DNA of 64,000 nt from Lagopus muta (Eukaryota; Chordata; Aves; Galliformes; Phasianidae). Position 1 is the first letter of the stretch, and each line of letters opens with the position of its first letter. Below, one piece after another: positions 47,501 to 59,113 of the stretch. The notes under the pieces were generated by a model. The model was not told where the DNA came from and ran no database searches. It was given only the letters and a program-made list of their open reading frames with translations. Both the position numbers and the translations under genes were made by a program. Where the stretch lies: the NCBI RefSeq assembly GCF_023343835.1, contig NC_064437.1, positions 41,131,967 through 41,195,966 on the forward strand, in the 5' to 3' direction.

Positions 47501-50500
47501 TGGGAATTTTAGCAGAGGTTATTCCTTGCTGGTTATTCCCTGCCATAGCGCTGCCTTTGTAGCTGTGCTAGTCTATGGTTACAGGATAGGTAGTGGATAT
47601 AAGGAATTTAAAAATGCCCGTGCTAAAAGTCTTCTGTTTTCCGCCTTCTGGGTCAGTTGGTCTAACTAGAGATACTAGAGATCTCTCCACAGACCCTCAG
47701 TGTAATTAATTCCTGATGTTCATCTTTGATATTTATACCCAGCCAAGCATGATATTGTTAGCTTACTTTTGTTAATTCCAATATTCCAACAAAATCTTTC
47801 TGTTCTTGTATGAAGAAAATAAGCCATCTTGTACATATCACAAGATATATCTATGTAAAGATTCGGACAGAGTTTTTGGTTTAAATAACAAAAAAAAACC
47901 TCAATTCAACTTGCATATGGGTCATGTAGATCAAGATTTAGCAGCTTCATCTTCCAGACACATTGCCTGCTGTCTCACTCATACAGTTGAGTAAATAGTC
48001 TCACCAGCTTGTGAAGAAAAGGACTTGGAGTCATGTCAAGGCAGCACGAGCAGTCTTTACAGCTGAGCACTCCTGACATCATGTTCCTTGCTGTACTTTC
48101 CGCAGAATGTTTTCACATTGCAGATCAGTGCTGCTGGGCAAGTGAACATTTCATGCTTGCAGACACGTAAATGCTTTAAAAAGCATCACGTAAAGCCGTT
48201 TTGTTGCTGTACTATCTACGGACACCCCATTGTAGTCCTGTAGAATTCAAGAGTATTTCTGAGACGGATAGCATATGTTATTTTAAACTATGCAAACAAG
48301 GTATTACAAGCCAAACACTTTGTATTTCTGTTTGAAATCACAGAATCACATGAAATCTTGGCCTTCTTTCCCTAAATTTCTTGAGGTTTGTAGAATTGCT
48401 CCAGAAGTATGGCAGTCAGATAGCAGTAGATGCATTATGTGAATCTGTTCGGTTTAGAAATGGAAAATAGGTAAATAGTCTGCAGCCAGAAGAGGGAGTC
48501 ACAAAGTAAGAGAAATGTATCTTCCTGAACCTATCATGTTCATCCATGCAGGATGGAAATCCTCCTCTGGATCCCAGTGAACACTTCATGGCAGAAGAAG
48601 AAAAGCTCACAGACCAAGAAAGATCAAAAAGGTGGGTGAGTAAAAGCACCCTAGATTTTTCTTATTTTTATTTTGATTTTTGTTTAGGAGGTTGTTTTTA
48701 GGGACTTAAGAAGAATTAAGAAGTCTAAAGATTTTTTTCTTTTCCAGGTTTGAAAAAGCCTATACACATACATTGTATTATCTGGCACAAGTCTACCAGC
48801 ACCTGGAGATGATTGAGAAGGCTGCTCAGTATTGCCATACTACTCTTAAACGGCAGCTTGAGTACTGCGGCTACTACCCGGTAGAATGGGCACTTAATGC
48901 TGCTACCTTGTCACAGTACTATCTCTCTAAGGTAATACACCTCATGCTTTTCTGCTGTAATTACATAAGAAATTGTTTACCTCCACACGTCTTTATTGCC
49001 TCTAAATAATCCACTGAGCCAGGAAATACTTCAGGTCTTTCTTTAGGGGTTATGTCCAGACTACTCAGGTACTTTTTCCTTTACATAAGTCTTTTACCAT
49101 ACCTACGTCAATTAATGCTAATTTCAACAGCAATTAATGATTTCCATGTTTTTTGATGCACTGACAACCATAATCATTAAACAAGGCAAATATGAGTAAA
49201 GAGATCTAAATCTGACTTGTAATGTTGACTTGTTTGTCCAGCTGATACTGTTTAACGCCCTCTGATACCACCAGAAGGCGGAAGGAAGTGATGGTAGAAT
49301 CGATCAGAAAATGTTCACAATTGTTCTTGTGGCTCTGGTAGCACAAAAAATGGTTAGCTAAAAATACTGCATTCAGTGTAGGTGTGGAAAAAACGTACTT
49401 TCTTCCAGTGTCCTGGGGAGCAAGCTGCTGAGCCTCGGTTCTGTAGTTTGTCTTGTGCCCCGTTTCTTACTGCCTGAGATGAGGGGTTTAGCTGAGAGCA
49501 ACCTTTCTGTTCCTCCCATTGGTGATAAACTGTTGTTTCTGTCTCTCTCAGCAATGCTTCATGGAGTCACGGCATTGTTTAGCAGCAGCCAGTGTCATCT
49601 TCAGCCAGGCTGGACAGGTGCCATCTACTGAAGACAGTAAGTTCATATAGAAGTGTTCCTTGATAAACAAGGTGAATTGTGCATCATTAGTACCTACATT
49701 AAAATGAAGCCTATGTGTATGTACTAAACTTACCCAAGTGTTAAATTTTCAGCAATCTTTTTCTGCTTACAATAAATTGGCTTGTATTTATGTGCAAAAT
49801 ACAGCTTGCCTTGACTTCTGAATTATCAGAAGACAGTAATTCAATGATTCAAAACAAATACTTCCTACGAATGGTTTTTAAAGGGGGGGAAAAAGAGAAC
49901 TGACTATAGCTTTAAGGATCTGTGGTTATGTGACAGCATCAGCATTCAAATCCTCTGTTGTATGCTTATGCTTTCCTTATCTACAGCACAGGCTTTTACA
50001 TTCTATGTCTTGGGCAAATGACAGTTTCAAAATGACAGAGCTTAACTCACGGAGAGTGAGCAAGCACCCAGGGCAGCCCTAGAGTGAGTTTTTAACTCTG
50101 GCTTATAGCAGTGCGTATTGCTCAGCTTCTAATGGTTTGAGCTGTTCAGAATACAAGCACTTTAATCCAATGATGTTATTACACATGAAATAGAATCTTG
50201 AATAGGTTCAGATGAATTCTATTTAATCCACTGTCACTGAACTTCAGTTAGTTTCATTGCTTTTAGAATTTCCCTTAGCTCAAAAACACAGTACTCTGTG
50301 CAGTTGCCTTTGAGGATGGTGTCCAAAAGACTTTTATGTTCAGGGAACAGGGCTGTCAGAGTTAAGTTATACTTATCTGTAGGCTGTTTTCAGACAATAC
50401 ATTTTATGAAACGTTCAGTAGATCTGAGTGAGTGTGTGTTTACAGACTTTGTAGCTACCTGCTTGCACGGTTGTTTTGATTTAATATGATTCATGAGCCA

Positions 50501-53249
50501 AAAATGGAGGTTATATGTTCAGTAGGAACAGAACACAGGAGCACACGTGCAGTTATGCTGTAGAATTCAGTTCTGAGACTGAGAAGAGTCCTGGTTGTGC
50601 TTGTACTTGATAAATTTCTTGTGTGACTTCTGGGCGAGTCAACCAACATTTATCTGGGTTTCTTCCTACACTAAACAGTGATATTTGAGTCTGTTTGGAG
50701 GAGTGAATTTTGCTCTGATATTCACTTCTCCCAGAACAAAGAGCAGGGCTGTGGACCTGAAGATCACTGTGCAGAAGGCACTAGCTCACAGAAAGTGTAA
50801 CACACAGTTAACATTGGCCACTCTCAAGCACTTTCCTTCTGTCTTGTTAATCAGTATATAAAGAGGTGCACAAATGGGAAGGTGCCTTTTTGAAATTAAC
50901 AATTATTTCCTTATAAGAACAACCTGGTTCTTTTATGGAAAATAACAAATAGAGCAGATCTGAGTCTGACCTTTTATTCGGTGGCAAGGAACGCTCGCAT
51001 CTCTTTGTTGTTCAGCAAGCTCAGTGCCCTCTGCTCAGAGAATGGGAAGTTAGTTCTCTCTCTAGAAACCCTTTTTTGTTTTGAAAATGAAATCTCAAGA
51101 CTATTTATAGCAGTGGAGAGAACAGGGGGAAAAAATACTGGAGTTGTAGAGCTAATAGGTACTACGTTGGTACCAAAGGCAGTTTCCCTTAATTTTGTTC
51201 CCTTTTTTGACATTGAGTCTGGAATCTGTCACTGACAGAAGCAATTACTGAACAGGCAGATGAATCTTAGAAAGCAAACTATTGTTTTTTTCTCCTGCTA
51301 CAGAGAGACATGAAAATCTTTTCCAGTAAGACTCCTCCAGAATCAAAAGCTTTCTAAATGTGCATTCCTTTTTGAAGAATTCATGCATGACACATCCATG
51401 TTAATCTGCATGGGTTTCTGCCAGAACGACAGTTTACAGAATTGTTATATGCCCCAACACAGAATGTATTTTTGTCTAACAACGAGGAAAAAAAACAAAT
51501 ATAAATAATGTATTCTTTGCACAACATTTGAGGTTATTACTGGAACACTTAAGCTTTTCTGAAGGCTATGTGCTTATGTCCATAAACTAGATGAAACAGA
51601 GCAAGACCAGCAGGACCTTAGACAGAGAAAAGCTGAAATTGCAAGGTGCTGGATTAAGTATTGCTTGAATCTTCTGCAGAGTGCTCGGAAATTACTTGAG
51701 GTAACTGGAAATCTTTTCTTTTGTTGTTGTTTAAAAAATCTGTTTTGATGCTTGTAGCAGTAATTGATTCATAGCTGGTAGCAAATGATGAACAGTCGTC
51801 CAATGAATAATTCAAGAGATGCTGGAAATCTAGCAGGTACTTCGTGTCATGCCTAGGCTTTATTGCAGTACTTAGAAATAAGAAGGAATGGGAGATCAGC
51901 TCTGTAGTGTGATCAGTGTGCTGCTTGTACAGCAGTTTCACAAATTCCCCTCCTCTCTGTTGAGTTTTCTCATGCCTTGATTTTTGGAAGATTGGTTTCT
52001 TAGTTAACAAGCAGAACATGTTGCATTTCTGTATGCTCATATTTTCATGCGGAATGCTTAAAAATGAGCATTTGCTGAAATCCTCTACTAAAACAGGAGC
52101 TTTCATGGTTTGGCTGTGTTGTTGTGGAGTGGGGAGACTTAAATTGTTTTAGCATCGTTATTGGTTTGGTTTGTTTTTTTTTTTTTTTTGTAGAATGTAG
52201 ATGTTATCAATGTGGTTTTTAGTGAGTATAAGGTTAAATAACTCATGTGTCTTGTCTTGTTTGGTTGCTAATTACTTTGTGTTTGAAAGATAACTCAGAA
52301 GAAAAATGATGCAGTGCAAGCTTGTCTTTGCATGGCACGTGTTTTTAATTAGTATGCTGTATCTTTTCAGGATAACATAGGAGAGCTGGATCCAGACAGG
52401 CAATTGGAACTTAAAGCCCAAAGGAAGAAAGAGGAAGATGAAAAAGAGAATGGCATGAAAAAGGCTGTGCTTTTTGGGACGAGTGATATATGTGACTCTG
52501 TGTTAGCCATGGAAGAGAAAGTAAGCAGTGTATATCCTTTAGATTTTCAGGAAGCCAGAGAAATCTTCCTAGTGGGTCAGAACTATGTTCAGGAGGCAAA
52601 GGAGTTTTTTCAGGTTGATGGTTATGTTACTGACCATATTGAAATTGTTCAGGATCACAGTGCTTTGTTTAAGGTGCTTGCTTTCTTTGAAGAAGACTAT
52701 GAGAGACGTTGCAAAATGCACAAGCGTAGAATAGACATGTTGGAGCCTATATATGCAGACTTGAACCCACAGTATTACCTGTTGATTAGTAGGCAGCTTC
52801 AGTTTGAACTAGCAGATACCTATTACGAGATGATGGATTTGAAGGTAGCTATTGGTAACAGGTTGGAAGAACTAGACTCGCACACAATAAAAAAAATTAA
52901 CTCTCTGGCTCAGTTAGCCATCAAATATTATGAACTCTTCTTAGATTCTTTGAGGAACCCAGATAAGGTGTTTCCTGAGGAGCTCGAGGAAGATGTTCTT
53001 CGCCCTGCAATGGTGGCTAAATTTCATATTGCACGACTGTATGGTAAACTTATTACTTCAGATAGCAAAAAGCAGCTGGAAAATATGCAGACGTCGTTAG
53101 AGTATTACATGTTTCTGGTAGACTATTGTGAGAAGCACCCAGATGCTGTCCGTGCTGTTGAAACTGAGCTAGAACTCAGTAAGGAGATGGTGGGTCTTCT
53201 TCCAACAAGAATAGAGAGGCTAAGAGCAAAACTGTGTCCATACATATAA
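44111..53249 (+). CDS. KIFBP: KIFBP (KIF1-binding protein, KIAA1279), 595 aa
   Basis: KIFBP binds the motor domains of a subset of kinesins and blocks their attachment to microtubules; loss causes Goldberg-Shprintzen syndrome in humans. Seven exons: 44111-44461, 46696-46794, 48552-48631, 48748-48931, 49552-49636, 51591-51700, 52371-53249. All junctions are GT-AG and in frame. Diagnostic matches to human KIFBP include YKSKYSARALL-like YRSKYSARALL, DTEELSAGEEHL, YYLAQVYQHLE, DGYVTDHIE, HSALFKVLAFFE, FPEELEEDVLRPAM and ELSKEMVGLLPT. It is an alpha-helical TPR-like solenoid without membrane segments. Human KIFBP is 621 aa; most of the difference lies in an acidic N-terminal linker, where this protein passes from VKQQLSAAEDC straight to the next helix. 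The start is the first ATG after the promoter motifs. Confidence 0.97.
44937..45226 (+). repeat. CR1 LINE fragment in KIFBP intron 1 (+ strand)
   Basis: A + strand CR1 tail: 'ttcaggttgggtattagg', 'aaaaaattcttcaaaagagc', 'ggcacaggctgcccagggat', 'ggcactgagggatgtgggc', ending 'tttttccaaccccagtgacc'. It is 5' truncated and moderately diverged. Confidence 0.88.
45462..45660 (-). repeat. CR1 LINE 3'-end fragment in KIFBP intron 1 (- strand)
   Basis: Inverted CR1 3' end: 'catagaatggcttgggttgg', 'aagggactgtggagcccc', then 'ggcacctccagggatgggac' and 'ctctgggcagcagtgcctc'. It lies about 235 bp from a + strand CR1 and is opposite to it. Confidence 0.9.
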
Positions 53250-54390
53250 ATGTTTGCCTTGAAGGAAATGTGTGCTATTAAAATGATACCTGTCAAAATC
53301 AGCTTCTGGGCTGATTAATAGAACTTAAGTGGCTACAGTTTGGCCATCCAGCTAGAACCTGCAGTAATACAACCTTCTGGGAAAAAAAGAGCTCTCCGAC
53401 TTAGTAGCTCACCACACTAATGCTGTAAACCTTAAATGTTAAGTGAACGTCCAGCTGATGCTTTGTATTGCTTGTATGTACATAAATATAAACCTTTTCT
53501 CCTTTTTGTTTTTTCCTTTCACTTGGGATCTAAGTGTAGTGCTGTACAAAAATGGTTTCTTCTGAGACTCTATTGCTCTGGGAAAATTTTTCTAAGAAAC
53601 TTAAGGCATGTTCTTCCACCTAGAAAATGAGAAAATATTTTCTCTCTTCCGACCTTTGTCCCCAGAAAACCCTATGCACATGAAGGGAATTTTATTTTCT
53701 ATATTTATTTTGTGATGCTTGATGTTTGTTTTTTCTTTCCCTGTTAATTTAGATGTAACTGATAGAGGTTCAATAAATGAGTAGCTCGGCTAAATATTTT
53801 TCAGACTCCTTTGAATTCTGTTTCCTTGTATGTTACTAAGATATACAGTACAACTGCCAAAATACATAGTGATGAAAGTGTTTCTTAGCATTTGAACTGC
53901 CAGAATGCTGAGCAAGAGAGCAGCAGACTTTATGAATGGAGGTGGGAGGGGAAACCCTGCTCTTAATACTCCTATAGGAAACTGCTGGTGTAGAGTTACT
54001 ATGATACAGTGCTGCAGCAGATGCTAACAGGTAAAGGCCTGAGAAGCCATTAGTGGCTCCTTGTGTTGGTTGGAGCTGCAAGTGTAAGAACTGGTTTCTT
54101 ATGGGGGGCGGAGGGGGGAAACAAGAAAAAAAAGTAGGAGGGAGGGCAAAGGAGGAGCATATGCAAGCGAGAAAGTACATCTTGTACATGTGGTCAAGAT
54201 CTCTAGTTTGCAGAATCCTCAACAGAACTGGCCGGCTGACTGCTAATCACAAACAGGCCAACGAATGGGTCCTGGAAATGAGAGATGGCAAAACTCAGAA
54301 CTAGATCACCTATTTGCATGCATGCAGAATAGGGGAGAAAGTGTGTGTGAATGTTTATTTTCCTAAATAAATGTTTGATCAGCCTTTAAA
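53250..54390 (+). other. KIFBP 3' UTR with two poly(A) signals
   Basis: Two canonical AATAAA hexamers follow the stop, at 53772-53777 and 54366-54371. They would give 3' UTRs of about 0.55 and 1.15 kb, so alternative polyadenylation is plausible. No open frame of note lies between them. The stretch at 54094-54150 is purine-rich. Confidence 0.65.
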
Positions 54391-57300
54391 AGTTTCCGCT
54401 CTCAGTTCTTTAATTCAGTTTTTCCCTTTGCATGATAGTAAGACAGCCCACAGTTTCTTAAAAACTGCAGTACACTGTAAGTAAATTTCAAACGTATTAA
54501 ATACATATAGACTGACAGAAACTAGTAATGTCAGTTCTTCATCTCCTACAGCAGATGGTGAAGACTGCCTCTGGCTGAATGCAGTTTATTGGTGAGACTA
54601 TCATGGCAGGTGCTCACTGCAACACATTATTGCATTGATACTTTTAAGGCATGTCTTTTTCAGGGAAGCCTTTTGAATAATTCCTGCTTGTGACATGATT
54701 TGACAAGGTGAACTAAGATCTTGTATTTAGGTTTCCAAAAAAAAAAAAAAAAGAAGAAAAGGAGGGAGGTGGGGCGAGAAGGGGCAGGTAGGATTAGGCA
54801 ACAAAGCTCCCTTCAGGAATGCTGAGTTCTAACTGTGTGAAGTATGTGTGAGGTCAGGCGTTTATTTCAAAGATTAAGTGAAGATTAGATTCCTGTGAAC
54901 TCCATTTAACCTGCATTTTTTATTCCTTTTTGTACCTTGGAAAAAAAATCTTACCACTGAAAATTCTTTACTGTTGTTCTACTGGTATTTTTTCTTTACC
55001 CAGCATAAAGCAGTGAGGTTTTCAAGACACCCACACTTGTGCCAAACACATATCAAGTGTAAGATCTCCAAAACAGAGGCTGCAACCTCAGCATCCTCTT
55101 GAAGCAGTGCATAGTACTCACTAGAGGTAATGTGCTTTGGTTAAAAACAGTTTTGTTGCAACTGAAGTGCTCTCAGCTTTTGTTCTGAATGTGTTATGTA
55201 GCATCAATAGGGTTGATCCAGGCAGATGAAATGTTTCAGGACCAAGAGAATAATTACATTGGTGCCTTGTTCTGGCTCTCTCTGCAAGCCCCCCATGGGA
55301 GGAAACTCTTTTTTCCATTGAGGAGAGCAGCAGGAGAAGGCCCTCTCCTTCACTCCTCTCTCCTCTTACACCTGAAATACCAGGGGGAAGCGAGAAATGA
55401 CCCCTCACTTCCACTTCTCATCAGGAAAATGGGTTCCCCACGTTGCCAAAGGCACAGGCGTACGTCTTGGCAAGGCAGATGGCTGCCTTCTCTATCTGAA
55501 GAGCGGAGATGCCTCGATGTACCAGTGCAGTGCTGGCACTGGGTATGATTGCTGCTACAACTCTGTGCTCGGAAACATTGTAGGAGCCTGATAAAGCTGA
55601 GTATCAGACAGTGAGATACCGGACTGATCTGCTTTACTCACGCCTTTAAGCGTTTCAGTTTTGCTTGGGGTTTTCCTTTTGCTCAGTGAAACCGGGTTTT
55701 ACTTTTCGAGTGTATTTTAAATGATTGAGGTGGTCAATGATACTTCGGTGTTTTCCATGGAACTTTTCATTGTGGAATGCCCTGAAGCAGTCCTGTGAAG
55801 CAGGTTCTATGAGGCTGCCATCACTGAGGCCAAGTCCATTGGAGCCTTGCAGTTAGCGACCTAAAGACTGCTGCCTTAAAATCAAGAGCATGAATTTGTG
55901 GCTGGAAACATTTGTCAACTTATTCTTCTTAAATTGCAACATTTTAGCTTACTTCAGAGCTCGTCAGGAATGACTAATGCTGATTTTTAAATTCCTTATA
56001 AAAGTGCGTTATGCACTTCCTAGTAACTGTTGCAAAGTGCCTGCTGGCACTTCCACGTTTTGCAGTTTGGCTGATGCCGCACACCTCTTCCTCATTCCAG
56101 CCAGGCCTGGGGGCAGTCTGTGTTTTCCTAATGAGAACCATTTACCTGCCTCCCCTTTTCCAAAGTCTTCTGATGGTATCTTTACAGCCAAAGATGGGAG
56201 TGATGCACTGGAGACAGTTCAGAGACAAGAATACTAAACAGCACTTTTTTTTTTTTCTCCTCTAACATGTCTGTGGTGTTGAGCATTTATCTAGAGAAGT
56301 GAGTGATAGCAATGCAGTGCGTGAGTTTGGATCAGCGGTAATAGTTCATTAGCTTTGTAGCAGTGCTTCAAATATGTAATGCTTGAGTTTTTGGCATCTG
56401 GTATGCATGTGACATTCTCTGTGTTCTTGTTGCTGTAAAAGAGACATTGAGCAGTGATGCAAGCATTTCCCTGTTAGAGCTGTTAATATAATTTGCCCCT
56501 AAACAAAGACGAATTGGATGAGTGACTCTGTGTGATTGTGATGGAGGGAGAGAACTATGAGTGCTTGCGTTGGAGAGCCTAAAGATCCACAGTGGAAATA
56601 TATGGGGTGAACAGAAGGAATAATGAAATGACTTCCTGTAAGCAGACTGACTGGATGGGGAAGAAATAGCAGGAGTTCCCAGGTACGTTCTCGGGACCCA
56701 GGGTTGAGTCCATCCCACATTCAGAGCTTTTATGGTGACAAGAATTGCTGGTGGGAAGAAGCCGTTGGCAGCTTCCTGTGGGCCATCAGCTGTGCTCAGT
56801 GCTGATGCAGTTGTGGCTTTTGAGCAATGATCTCTGACCTCTATCATGGGAAAAAAAACAGAGAACTGTTCCTCTGTGTGATCTAGATGGCAGCAAACAT
56901 TAGATTTCTACACAATGCATGTGAGCTGTAATGATTTCTTGTGAGTTCTGAATCTTATCTTCATGGGCCAGATCGTGATACTGCCTTCAGAGGCCAGAGG
57001 CACAGCACGAGAGGCAGAGATGCCATGTGCTGGAGGGGTCCCGTGCTCAGCATCTCAGGTGCTGGGCTGAGGATCCATCCCAGCCCCAGGCTAGACTCAG
57101 AAATCCCCTGCAGTGACCCAAGTCTACCTCCTGGGCTCATCAGCTCTTTACTATTTGCCCCAGATCCCACCATGGCAACAGGAAGAAATCTCTCCTTCCA
57201 TCCTGAAGAACAAGATGGGAAAAAAGATGCATTCCTGCTGCCTTTCATGGAATCATAGAATTGTTTCAGTTGGAAGGGACTGTTAAAGGCCATCTGCTCC

Positions 57301-58970
57301 AACTGTCCTGCAACGATTAGAATCCTTCAGCTCCATCAAGAACTCAGAGCTCTGTCCAGCCTGGCCTTGGGTGTCTCCAGGGGTGGGGCACCCATCACAT
57401 CTCTGGGCAATCTGTGGCAGTGCCTCACCACCCTTAGTGTAAAACCTTTTCCTTGTACGCAGTCTGTATTTGCTTTCTCCTCAACTCTTCCTCACTGTCT
57501 GACCTTTCTTTTCCCTTTTCTGGCCATTCATCTCCCCCTGCCCCTTAGTGCTGATCAGCACAGGCACAGCCTGTCTGTAGCAGCCCGTGCCCAGAGCAGG
57601 GACCCGCAGGAGCACACCGATGTCTGTGTGCAGATAACAGTCTGACTCATGGGAACAGGGACCTGGCAGCAGTTGCGGTCTGATTTCTGAGCAGTTATGA
57701 AAGAGGAACTTCTTTATTGAGACCCCATCTGCATGGTTGATGCCTTCCCTCCTGCACGTGGATATCATGGAGCTGCTGAGAAGGAATTTTCCTGAGTGAA
57801 ATTCCCTATTGTCAATGGCAGGATAGATATTCCCATGCTGGACATGGTCCTAGCATGGTAATGTTACACTCAGGAAGCAAACTGGGAGATAAAAACAGAT
57901 CTGAGAGATATCCAAGGAGCAGATCATCACTTGAGATGTTTGTTCTCTGCTTAGGGACTACTTCCAGGCATTTTGGTCATCTCAGGAGGAGTCCCAGGTG
58001 TCTGTATGAGAAGCTGGAGGCCCAGAGCTGCAGCAGACCCCTCCTTCTCCCTGCCCCCAAATTAATGCCTTGGAAAAATGCAAAGCTCTTAATCTGCTTT
58101 ACACATGATGGGAAAGCAGCAGCAGTGTTTTCAGCACAGCAGTGGCAAAAAAACACCCTTTTCAACACTGATAGCAGTATATTGACACATTTCAAGGTTA
58201 TTGTTCTGATATGGTGCAGCCTCTGTGCTGTTCCTCTGCCCACATGGGGACTGTGACCACGGAAAGTCAGAGGTGTGACAGCACGGACCACTTCCGCACC
58301 CACATCGCTGTTTGCTGCTGAGCACACAGCCTGACAAAAAAATAAAAGAGAGGAAAAAAACAAGAGAGTTGATACGAAAAATACAAAGTAGAGAAGAAGT
58401 CACTACAAATAACTGCTGCATGCAAGTTGATCTCCACGTGGTGTTTGGAGTCTCCTGTTTTTCCCTGTTGAGAAAAAAACATGAAAACACCTAATAAATG
58501 GCAAGGATGCTCAGCCCCTTGTCTTGCAGAGGATCCACAGGAGCACAGGATGGGCACAGGCAAAGTCACTGCTCACCAGAAGCACCTCCAAGATCTCGGT
58601 AGACTTTCCGCCATGAAAAAGTCTTCCACCACATGGCTGACACTGCTGGCCTTGGTGCTGTGGCTGCCATGGTGCTGGGCTCTGCATCACTCCTTGGTTA
58701 ACCCACTGGAAGCAGGATGATTAAGAAAAGCCTGCTGCTGCCGTAGCTGTCTTGTGCCTAACTTGGCTAAACTCGAGCCTGGATGGTTGAATTGCCAACA
58801 CAAAAGCACAATGTGCTGGAGGAAAGAGCAGTGGGCAGAGATGTGTGCCTGGAGGGTTTGCCTTGGGTTTGCTTCTCCGCACAGCCAGCACCAGAGTGGA
58901 GATTTCCGTGCTGGGTGGGAGACTGAGGGGCTGGAGCACTGGGCTTTTCCGCAGATGTCTCACTTCAGTC
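54391..58970. other. KIFBP-SRGN intergenic stretch
   Basis: I see no recognisable gene here. It contains a 16-A tract at 54737-54752, a minus-strand CR1 fragment at 57246-57470 and a small signal-peptide-like frame at 58613-58720. The open stretches around 55189-55591 do not resemble a known family and change frame. Enhancers of the blood-cell gene SRGN could lie here, but nothing in the sequence proves it. Confidence 0.55.
57246..57470 (-). repeat. CR1 LINE 3'-end fragment upstream of SRGN
   Basis: Inverted CR1 3' end: 'atggaatcatagaattgttt', 'cagttggaagggactgttaa', 'aggccatctgctccaactg', then 'tctgtccagcctggccttgg' and 'ctctgggcaatctgtggcag'. 5' truncated; the right limit is approximate. 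Confidence 0.9.
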
Positions 58971-58971
58971 A

Positions 58972-58992
58972 ATCAGGAAATGGTGACGCAGG
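58972..58992 (+). promoter_or_regulatory. Adjacent ETS and CRE/AP-1-like sites of the SRGN promoter
   Basis: The sequence CAGGAAATGGTGACGCA puts an ETS core (AGGAA, 58975-58979) five bases before a CRE/AP-1-like TGACGCA (58984-58990), about 125 bp before the SRGN start codon. From memory, studies of the mammalian serglycin promoter describe an ETS site next to a CRE near -80 and -70. The same arrangement here fits, but the transcription start is not known. Confidence 0.55.
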
Positions 58993-59113
58993 TTATGGGT
59001 TGGGTTTGAGGTTTTGGAAACCTTGTCTAAAAGTCGGTTTCCTTGCCCTGCCGTGTTTCTGAAGCGTGAGGCCGTGGTGGAGGCTGGCAAGGAGCGGAGG
59101 AGCGCCGGCCAAC

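Noticed and set aside
55189-55591. Overlapping open frames between KIFBP and SRGN
   Set aside because: The protein-like stretch changes frame, resembles no family, and lacks clear splice signals on either side.
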